A stretch of DNA of 16,071 nucleotides from an uncultured Gemmatimonadota bacterium (GTDB taxonomy: Bacteria > Gemmatimonadota > Gemmatimonadetes > Gemmatimonadales > Gemmatimonadaceae): NCBI GenBank assembly GCA_946480295.1, contig CAMLIT010000100.1:1-16071 (forward strand), given 5' to 3'. Within the stretch, counting starts at the first letter, position 1. Each line of letters opens with the position of its first letter. The notes below the pieces were generated by a model. That model searched no databases. It had not been told where the DNA came from and worked only from the letters and a program-made list of their open reading frames with translations. Both the position numbers and the translations under genes were made by a program. Positions 1-5,983 of the stretch are shown here, in pieces.

Positions 1-1898
1 CCGACGTAGAACTCGGCGTTGAAGAACCCCGTCGGGTCGGTGCCGTCGTCGGGGCGGCCGTGCTCGGACGCCACCACCGTGACCTCGGGGAAGGAGGAGA
101 GGATCTTCCGGACCTGCGGCACGATGCGCGACGACTCCTCGAAGGAGATCGTGTACGGCATCGTCGCGCGCACCCAGAGGGCGCCCTCGTCGAGCTTCGG
201 CATGAACTCGCCGCCGATGCGCATCGCGAGGAGGAGCGAGAGCCCGAACAGGACGATGCTCCCGACGAGCGTCTCCCGCTGGTGCGCGAGCGACCAGTCG
301 AGCCCCTGCGTGTACCGATCCTTGATCCACTCGAAGGCGGCGTTGCGCCGCTCGACGACGCCGCCGCGCAGCGCCCACACGCACAGCACGGGGAGCACGG
401 TGAGCGTGAGGACGAGCGAGCCGACGAGGGCGTAGATCGTGGTGTCGGCCATCGGCGAGAACAGCTTCCCCGACGGGCCGCTCAACGCGTAGATGGGCAG
501 GAAGCCGGCGACGATGACGGCGACCGCGTAGAAGATCGGCCGGTCGACCTCGGAGGCGGCGTCGATGATGACGTCCTTGATGCGGTATTCCGTGCCGTGT
601 CGTCGCGCGAGCTGCCGGTGGATGTTCTCCACCATCACCACGGCGCCGTCCACGAGGATGCCGAAGTCGATCGCGCCTATCGACAAGAGGTTCGCCGGTA
701 TGTGCCTGAGATCCAGGCAGATGAAGGCGAAGAAGAGCGCGAGCGGGATCGTCGCGGCGACGATGAGGCCGGAGCGGACGTCGTAGAGGAAGAAGATGAG
801 GACGATGACGACGAGCACGATGCCGCGGAGGAGGTTGTCCTCCACGGTGCGCGTCGTCAGCGAGATCAGGTCGCTCCGGTCGTAGAACGGCACGGCCTTG
901 ACGTCCTTCGGCAGGATGCTCGTGTTGAGCTTCCGCGTCATCGCCTGGACGCCCTTGAGCACCGTCTGCGCCTGCTCGCCGCGGCGCATGAGGATCACGC
1001 CCTCGACGGCGTCGTCCACGTTGTCGTAGCCGAACTGGCCGAGCCGCGGCGCGTGGCCGATGACGACGTCGCCGACGTCCTTCACGAGCACGGGGGTGCC
1101 GTTGCGCACGGCGAGGACGATGTTGCCGATGTCGTCGAGGGTGGCGACGCGCCCGAGGCCGCGCACGTAGAAGAACTGGCTGCCCTCGGAGTAGAAGCCG
1201 CCGCCGGCGTTGCCGTTGTTCGCGCCGAGCGCGTTGGCGACGTCCTGCACCGACAGCCCCGCGCCGGCGAGCTTGTTCGGGTCCACCTCGACCTGGTACT
1301 GCATCGTCTCGCCGCCGAGCGAGGACATGTCGGCGACGCCGGGCACGGAGCGGTACGCCTTCTCCAGCACCCAGTCCTGGAGGACCTTGAGGTCCATCGC
1401 GCTGCGGTCGGGGCTCTGGAGCACGTAGCGGTAGACGAGCCCCGACGGCGAGGTGAGCGGCGCCATGCTCGGCGCCACCCCGTCGGGCAGGTCGACGTCG
1501 CCGAGGCGCTCGAACACCTGCTGGCGCGCGAAGTAGCTGTCGGTCGGGTCGGTGAAGGTGAGGCGGACGTCGGACAGGCCGTACAGCGAGATCGAGCGGC
1601 TCACCGTGAGGTTCGGCAGGCCGTTCATCTCCACCTCGATCGGCACGGTGATGAGCCGCTCCACCTCCTCGGCGGCATGACCGGGCCACTGGCTCACCAG
1701 CTCCACCATCGGCGGCGAGACGTCCGGATACGCGTCCACCGGCAGCCGCCGCAGCGAGAAGATGCCGACGCCGATGAGGACGATGGTGAAGAGCACGACG
1801 AGCAGCGGCTGCGCGAGCGAGGCGCCCACGATGCGGTGGATGAACGACGCGCGCTGCTCCACGCCCGCCGGCACCGGTTCACGAGGAGGCCGGTCCAC
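1..1898 (-). CDS. czcA: Heavy-metal efflux RND pump, CzcA-type (HME-RND), 3' end outside window
   Basis: Inner-membrane proton-driven pump of a tripartite exporter; 632 residues are visible and the C-terminal part lies beyond position 1. The protein opens with a TM1 helix (about residues 26-46) followed by the RND motif RRLPVDAYPD. TM4 carries IDFGILVDGAVVMVEN, placing D411, D417 and E424 at the same spacing as the D402/D408/E415 proton-relay triad of CzcA; the Cu/Ag pump CusA lacks the first Asp. Divalent Zn/Co/Cd/Ni export is therefore more likely than Cu/Ag (inference). I chose the GTG at 1898 because it overlaps the stop of the membrane-fusion gene (TAGTG), giving MDRPPREPVPAGVEQ. In-frame GTGs at 1874 and 1862 are alternatives; the last gives the usual short N-terminus. 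It is the last visible gene of the efflux operon. Confidence 0.93.
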   Translation of the reverse strand, partial: MDRPPREPVPAGVEQRASFIHRIVGASLAQPLLVVLFTIVLIGVGIFSLRRLPVDAYPDVSPPMVELVSQWPGHAAEEVERLITVPIEVEMNGLPNLTVSRSISLYGLSDVRLTFTDPTDSYFARQQVFERLGDVDLPDGVAPSMAPLTSPSGLVYRYVLQSPDRSAMDLKVLQDWVLEKAYRSVPGVADMSSLGGETMQYQVEVDPNKLAGAGLSVQDVANALGANNGNAGGGFYSEGSQFFYVRGLGRVATLDDIGNIVLAVRNGTPVLVKDVGDVVIGHAPRLGQFGYDNVDDAVEGVILMRRGEQAQTVLKGVQAMTRKLNTSILPKDVKAVPFYDRSDLISLTTRTVEDNLLRGIVLVVIVLIFFLYDVRSGLIVAATIPLALFFAFICLDLRHIPANLLSIGAIDFGILVDGAVVMVENIHRQLARRHGTEYRIKDVIIDAASEVDRPIFYAVAVIVAGFLPIYALSGPSGKLFSPMADTTIYALVGSLVLTLTVLPVLCVWALRGGVVERRNAAFEWIKDRYTQGLDWSLAHQRETLVGSIVLFGLSLLLAMRIGGEFMPKLDEGALWVRATMPYTISFEESSRIVPQVRKILSSFPEVTVVASEHGRPDDGTDPTGFFNAEFYV

Positions 1899-3055
1899 TA
1901 TTGCGACTCCGCGAACTGGAGGAAGAGCGCGCCTTCCGCCACCACCTTGTCGCCCGGGGCGAGACCGGCGGTCACCTCGTAGCGGTCGCCGACCTGCCCG
2001 CCGAGCGTGATCCGCCGCCGGTTGAAGGTTCCGTCGGAGAGCGCGACGAACACGAACGGCAGGTTGTCCTCGTCGCGCAGGAGCGCCGAGGCGGGGATGA
2101 GGATCCCGGTGTGCTCGTCCGCCGCGTGGATGCGGACGCGCACGAACATGTCGCGCCGGAGCGCGTGGTTCACGTTGGGCACCACCACGCGCACGGCCAC
2201 GGCGTTGGAGTTCGGGTCCACCAGCGCGGCGACGTAGTTCACCTTGCCGGGCATCGGGACGTGCGACGCGTCGGTGACGATGTCCGCGTCCTCGCCGACG
2301 GCGACGTCCTTCAGCTCACTGGCGAAGACGTTCGCGTTCACCCAGACGGTGGAGAGGTCGGCGATGGTGAAGCAGGGCGTCGTGCCCGCCGAGAGGAGCT
2401 GGCCGGGCGTGATCATCTTCTCGACCACCGTGCCGGCGATCGGGGCGCGGATCACCGCCTGGAGGGGCTCGGTCGGCTTGTTCTGCCGGATCGCCTCGAT
2501 CTGCGACTCCTCGACGCCGAGGGCGCGCATCTGCTGGATGGCGGCGTCGCGATCGGCGGCGGCGTTGGCCTCGTCGGTCTGCGCCTGCTCGAGGTCGCGC
2601 CGCGCCAGCGCGTCGTTCTTGAAGAGCTGCTCGTCCTGGTCGCGCACGCGCTTCGCCTGCTCGTACGCCGCCTGCGCCTTGCGGTACGAGGCGACGGCGG
2701 AGGCGAAGTCGGGCGACGACACAGTCGCGAGCGGCGTTCCCGCGGTCACCGGCGTTCCGACGTCGGCGAGGATGCGCGTCGCTGGACCGGAGATGGGGGA
2801 CACCACCTGCGTGGAGCGGTCGCCGTTGAAGGCGACGGTGCCCGTCGCCTCGACCGTCGGCCGGAAGGGCTCCGCCTGCATCGTCACGACGTGGATGCGG
2901 GAGCGCTGGTCGGGGGAGATCGTGAAGGCGCCCGTCGGGCGGGCGGCCGCCGAGTCGGACGGCCTGGCGTCGCCGTTGCGCGAGCAGCCGGCGGCGACCA
3001 CGGTGAGAGCGAGAGCGAGGGCGCCGGGGCGGCGGACCCAGGTCGGCATGGTCAT
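1898..3055 (-). CDS. Efflux RND periplasmic adaptor (membrane-fusion) lipoprotein, CusB/CzcB-like
   Basis: 385-residue adaptor that links the RND pump at 1898-1 to the TolC-like channel. The N-terminus is a short basic start and hydrophobic stretch ending in a lipobox (VVAAGC, C24), so it is probably lipid-anchored in the periplasm. A first lipoyl half is seen near residues 85-115 (SPISGPATRILADVGTPVTA), a coiled-coil hairpin near 120-185 rich in Gln/Glu/Ala, the second lipoyl half (VIRAPIAGTVVEKMITPGQ), a beta-barrel (ADLSTVWVNANVF) and a membrane-proximal domain (GLAPGDKVVAEGALFL). The ATG at 3055 overlaps the upstream stop as ATGA; a second ATG at 3049 is possible. There is no obvious extra metal-binding Met/His cluster of the CusB type, so metal specificity cannot be read from this subunit. 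Confidence 0.93.
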   Translation of the reverse strand: MTMPTWVRRPGALALALTVVAAGCSRNGDARPSDSAAARPTGAFTISPDQRSRIHVVTMQAEPFRPTVEATGTVAFNGDRSTQVVSPISGPATRILADVGTPVTAGTPLATVSSPDFASAVASYRKAQAAYEQAKRVRDQDEQLFKNDALARRDLEQAQTDEANAAADRDAAIQQMRALGVEESQIEAIRQNKPTEPLQAVIRAPIAGTVVEKMITPGQLLSAGTTPCFTIADLSTVWVNANVFASELKDVAVGEDADIVTDASHVPMPGKVNYVAALVDPNSNAVAVRVVVPNVNHALRRDMFVRVRIHAADEHTGILIPASALLRDEDNLPFVFVALSDGTFNRRRITLGGQVGDRYEVTAGLAPGDKVVAEGALFLQFAESQ

Positions 3056-4386
3056 GGCTTGCGCGCTCCGAGCGACTGGAGGGAGATGCCCAGCGCGCGC
3101 TCCAGATCGGCGCGGGCGGTGTTGGCGGCGGCGAGGGCGTCGGTGAGCTGGCTCTGCGCGTCGAGCAGGTCGCGCCGCGCCTGCAGCACCTCCAGCGCCG
3201 AGGAGCCGCCGATCGAGTAGCTCACGGAAGCGACGCGGAACGCTTCGGCGGCGGCGGGCACCAGCTCGTCGCGCAGGAAGATCGCCTGCCGCATCGCCGT
3301 GCTCGCGTTCGCGTACGCCGAGCGCACGTCCTGCGTCACCTGTGCGCGCAGGTCGCGATACGACGCGGCGAGCTCGCGCTCGAAGTGCTTCGACTCGGCG
3401 ATGGTGCCCTGGGTGTGCTGCCAGAAGAAGGTCGGCAGCGGCATGGTGATGCCGGTGGAGAAGGCGGCCGAGCCGGGGGTGAGGTAGTCGCGCGAGAAGC
3501 CGACGATGAAGTCCGGGATCCAGAATTCCTTGAGGAGGCTGGTGTTCGCGCTCGCCGACCGCATCTGGCTCTGGAGCGAGGCGAGCTCCGGCCGGTTGTC
3601 GACGGCGAGCTGCTCGATCGTCGCGGAATCCGGGAGCGGCGGCGGGATCGTCAGCGAGTCTTCCGGCTCGATCGGCGCGCTGACCATGCGCCCGAGCAAC
3701 CGGTTCATCGACGCCTGGGCGTTGGCGATGTCGCCCTCGTTGGCGATGAGCGCGTTTTCCGCCTGGGCGACGTCCACGCGGGCCTTGATCACGTCGAGCT
3801 TCGCCGCGGTGCCCGCGTTGTAGCGCGCCTCGGTCCGCTTGAGGAAGTCGGCGGCGAGGGCGCGCGCCTGCTGGAGGTCCGAGCGGTGGCGCAGGGCCAC
3901 GAGGAGGGAGTCGTACGTCGCCGACGCCTCCTCCGCGACCTGCTGCTGCACGAGCCGATAGTTGGACTCGAAGTTCCGGACGTCGGCGGCGGCCGCGCTC
4001 CCCTGGAGGCGGAGCTTGTCGGGGAAGGGGATCGTCAGGTCGACGCCCACGTTCCGCTGCGCCGCCGAGCCGAAGTTGAAGAGCCGCGGCTGCTGGTCGT
4101 AGGTGTACGTGAGCGCCGGATCCGGGATGGACCATGCCTGCACGCGCCGCGCGCGTGCCTGCGCCGTCTGCTCGCGGGCGACGGAGATCTGGGGGTTGTT
4201 GAGCAACGCCTGCGCGATCGCCTGGCGTCGCGTCAGTCGCAGAGAATCCGTGGGTTGTCGCGGGCTGGCCGTGCCGGTCGCACGCGGGGCGGCTGCCGCG
4301 GCAGGCAGCATCTGCCCCGGGGCGCCCTGCGCGGATGCGGCACTGCCCAATGCGGCCAGTGCGCACAGTCCGAAGAGAGATCGCAT
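3052..4386 (-). CDS. TolC-family outer-membrane efflux protein (CusC/CzcC-like)
   Basis: 444-residue outer-membrane channel of the same exporter. A cleavable signal peptide is visible (about residues 1-19, ending in ASAQ); there is no lipobox Cys, unlike CusC. The mature part has two repeated TolC halves: helical heptad-rich stretches around residues 52-85 (LTRRQAIAQALLNNP) and 245-290 (ATIEQLAVDNRPELASLQSQ), each followed by short beta segments (DPALTYTYD, DFIVGFSRDYL) and further long helices, ending with VLQARRDLLDAQSQLTDA, the usual last TolC repeat. The start is supported by AGGGA four bases before the ATG. Its stop overlaps the adaptor start (ATGA). The 48-bp upstream gap can fold so that this ribosome-binding site is paired. 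Confidence 0.92.
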   Translation of the reverse strand: MRSLFGLCALAALGSAASAQGAPGQMLPAAAAAPRATGTASPRQPTDSLRLTRRQAIAQALLNNPQISVAREQTAQARARRVQAWSIPDPALTYTYDQQPRLFNFGSAAQRNVGVDLTIPFPDKLRLQGSAAAADVRNFESNYRLVQQQVAEEASATYDSLLVALRHRSDLQQARALAADFLKRTEARYNAGTAAKLDVIKARVDVAQAENALIANEGDIANAQASMNRLLGRMVSAPIEPEDSLTIPPPLPDSATIEQLAVDNRPELASLQSQMRSASANTSLLKEFWIPDFIVGFSRDYLTPGSAAFSTGITMPLPTFFWQHTQGTIAESKHFERELAASYRDLRAQVTQDVRSAYANASTAMRQAIFLRDELVPAAAEAFRVASVSYSIGGSSALEVLQARRDLLDAQSQLTDALAAANTARADLERALGISLQSLGARKP

Positions 4387-4390
4387 GTTG

Positions 4391-4450
4391 TCCCTGCTGG
4401 GGTGAACCGAGTCGAACGAACTACGAAACCGGACTCAGATCACGCAGGGA
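4391..4450 (-). promoter_or_regulatory. Nested inverted repeat that can mask the ribosome-binding site of the TolC-like gene
   Basis: On the coding strand the outer arms are TCCCTGC (4450-4444) and GCAGGGA (4397-4391), a perfect 7-bp pair. Inside them are GAGTC (4436-4432) and GACTC (4413-4409) around an 18-nt loop. The right outer arm contains the AGGGA that serves the ATG at 4386, and the left outer arm is the last codons of the small upstream gene, whose TGA is at 4437-4435. A ribosome finishing the upstream gene would open the stem. The function is inference; only the repeats are seen. Confidence 0.5.
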
Positions 4451-4812
4451 GGGGCGCGGGGCAGGGCGTGGTCGACGAGCTCCGCGGACGCGACGAGCTG
4501 CTCGCGCAGCAGCGGTGCGGTGCCGCGGGCCGCGGTCGGCGCCGGGGCCACGGGGCGTCCACGGGCGACGCCGTGCAGCGAGCGCGCCTGGCAGGCGACG
4601 CAGGTCGCCTCCTCGTGGACGTGATGCGACGCCTGCCCGTTCGCCTCGACGTGCGAGCCCATGCCGACGCCCGCCCGACCCTCGGCGAGGGGGGCGAGCA
4701 CCAGCGCGAGCTGGGCGACCGCGGCGAGCACCGCCGCGAACAGATAGAGCCGGGACACCACCCTGGGCACCCGGCGGGGAAGGACGTGCATGCGCTTAAC
4801 GCTATGGTACAC
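4435..4812 (-). CDS. Small secreted or membrane-anchored His/Cys protein heading the efflux operon
   Basis: No family is recognised with confidence; it resembles short DUF2946-like proteins found beside metal-efflux genes. From GTG at 4812 it is 125 residues; the internal ATG at 4791 (118 residues, MHVLPRRVPRVVSRLYLF) gives a more typical start with a basic n-region directly before a hydrophobic helix (LYLFAAVLAAVAQLALVLAPL), a signal peptide or anchor. The exported part holds a His/Cys cluster, SHHVHEEATCVACQARSLHG, with three His and a C-x2-C, a plausible site for a soft metal. The tail is Ala/Pro/Arg-rich with a final PPCVI. It lies 48 bp upstream of the TolC-like gene and 18-39 bp after nfo, so it may act as periplasmic metal-binding accessory to the pump (inference). 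Confidence 0.6.
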   Translation of the reverse strand: MYHSVKRMHVLPRRVPRVVSRLYLFAAVLAAVAQLALVLAPLAEGRAGVGMGSHVEANGQASHHVHEEATCVACQARSLHGVARGRPVAPAPTAARGTAPLLREQLVASAELVDHALPRAPPCVI

Positions 4813-4830
4813 CTGCGGCCGACGCCAGCC

Positions 4831-5781
4831 TTACCCCTCGCGCCGACGCCGGTTTCGCTTCGGCGTCGCCGCGCGGCGCAAGGATTTCTTCACGCCCGGC
4901 GGCGGCGCCGCCGGCTCGTCGCGATAGCCCCGCAGCCTGGCGAGCATCCGGCGGTCGGTCGCCTCGGGATCGTCCAGCTTCGGCGTCTCGATGACCTTCG
5001 CGACGTCACCGAGCCGCGGGTCGGTCATGATGCGGCGAAAGACCGCCTCGCCGAGCGAGCCCTCGGCGATCAGCTCGTGCCGGTCGCGCCTCGAATCGAA
5101 GGGCGTCTTCGAGTCGTTCAAATGCATGACGCGCAGCCGCTCGCGGCCGATCACGTCGTCGAAGCGCGCCCAGACGGCGTCGTACTGCTTCACCAGGTCG
5201 TAGCCCGCCGAGTACACGTGGCAGGTGTCGACGCACACGCCCATGCGCGCGCGGACGGCGGGGCTCACCAGGTCGATGAGCGCGGCGAGCTCCTCGAAGG
5301 TCGCGCCGAGCGCGGTTCCCGACCCGGACGTGGTCTCCATGCAGAGGACCGTCCGCCCGGGCACCCGCTCCAGCGCCTCGCTGATCGCGTCGGCGTTCCG
5401 GCGCAACCCGCTGTCGCGGTCGTCCATGTAGTTGCCGGGGTGCGAGACGAGGAACCCGAGCCCCAGCGCCTCGCAGCGCTGGAGCTCCGCGACGAACGAC
5501 TCGATGGAGCGGCGGCGCAGCGCGGGGTCGGGGCTCGCGAGGTTGATGAGATAGGAGTCGTGCGCGACGGTGGCGCGGACCGCCGTGTCGGCGAGCCCCG
5601 CGCGGAAGCCGCGGCACTCGTCGTCCTCGCAGACACGCTCCGCCCATCGGTTCGCCATCTTCGTGAAGATCTGCATGGCGGTCGCGCCGATCGCCTTCGC
5701 GCGGACGGGCGCGTTGTGCGTCCCGCCGGCGATCGACACGTGCGCGCCGAGCAGGTCCGTCGCCGCGCGCGCGTCACTCAT
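4831..5781 (-). CDS. nfo: Endonuclease IV (AP endonuclease, deoxyribonuclease IV)
   Basis: 316-residue TIM-barrel base-excision-repair enzyme that cleaves 5' of abasic sites. All nine metal ligands of the E. coli enzyme can be placed: H74, H114, E149, D185, H188, H220, D233, H235 and E265, within motifs such as LGAHVSIAGG (11-20), VSHPGNYMDD (112-121), VCVDTCHVYSAGYD (182-195) and MHLNDSKTPFDSRRDRHE (219-236). The family is usually about 280 residues; here a Pro-rich then Arg/Lys-rich tail (from about 287, ending KRNRRRREG) extends it, perhaps adding nonspecific DNA binding. The ATG at 5781 overlaps the end of the zinc-ribbon gene by 8 bp. Confidence 0.96.
   Translation of the reverse strand: MSDARAATDLLGAHVSIAGGTHNAPVRAKAIGATAMQIFTKMANRWAERVCEDDECRGFRAGLADTAVRATVAHDSYLINLASPDPALRRRSIESFVAELQRCEALGLGFLVSHPGNYMDDRDSGLRRNADAISEALERVPGRTVLCMETTSGSGTALGATFEELAALIDLVSPAVRARMGVCVDTCHVYSAGYDLVKQYDAVWARFDDVIGRERLRVMHLNDSKTPFDSRRDRHELIAEGSLGEAVFRRIMTDPRLGDVAKVIETPKLDDPEATDRRMLARLRGYRDEPAAPPPGVKKSLRRAATPKRNRRRREG
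4844..4868 (-). repeat. Perfect 8-bp inverted repeat in the 3' end of nfo
   Basis: CGACGCCG (4844-4851) and CGGCGTCG (4861-4868) form an 8-bp GC-rich stem with a 9-nt loop, inside the codons for the basic C-terminal tail of endonuclease IV. The 9-mer GCCGACGCC recurs at 4818-4826, just after the stop, and could compete for the same arm. No T-run follows on the coding strand, so this is not a standard intrinsic terminator. It may simply reflect repeated Arg codons. Confidence 0.4.
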
Positions 5782-5983
5782 AGTCTTCGTGCCGTCCCGT
5801 GAGGCGGCGGCCGCAGCGCGGACAGTGCACCGGCCCGCTCCCCTCGGCCAGCGCGTAGTCGAAGCGGCGCCCGCACTGGCACTCGCTCTCCAGCCCCTCG
5901 TGGCCGCAGACGATGCAGAAGGCGTCGTCCTCCTCGTAGGCGCGGAAGCGCCCGCACACCGTGCATCGTTTGGTGACGCTCAT
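5774..5983 (-). CDS. Small zinc-ribbon protein with four Cys pairs
   Basis: 69-residue soluble protein of unknown specific role. It has eight cysteines in four pairs: C7-x2-C10, C23-x2-C26, C35-x-C37 and C54-x2-C57, each next to Gly or Arg, which suggests two zinc-ribbon knuckle sets. The middle is acidic (YEEDD) and the C-terminus is HEDYE. The ATG at 5983 overlaps the stop of the EnvC-like gene (ATGA), and its TGA overlaps the first codons of nfo by 8 bp. A longer open frame through this region that reaches 7708 is not coding upstream of this ATG. The placement between a division factor and a DNA-repair enzyme does not define the function; a nucleic-acid or protein-binding adaptor is possible. 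Confidence 0.85.
   Translation of the reverse strand: MSVTKRCTVCGRFRAYEEDDAFCIVCGHEGLESECQCGRRFDYALAEGSGPVHCPRCGRRLTGRHEDYE

Noticed and set aside
4810..4870. Intrinsic terminator after nfo
   Set aside because: A GC stem is present but no T-run follows on the coding strand, and the next gene starts within 18-39 bp.
60..5802. Very long plus-strand open frames (60-1982, 1901-3220, 3385-5802) rich in Arg, Asp, Glu, His and Val
   Set aside because: They are antisense shadows of the efflux and nfo genes in GC-rich DNA; they show no domains and cross several real gene boundaries.
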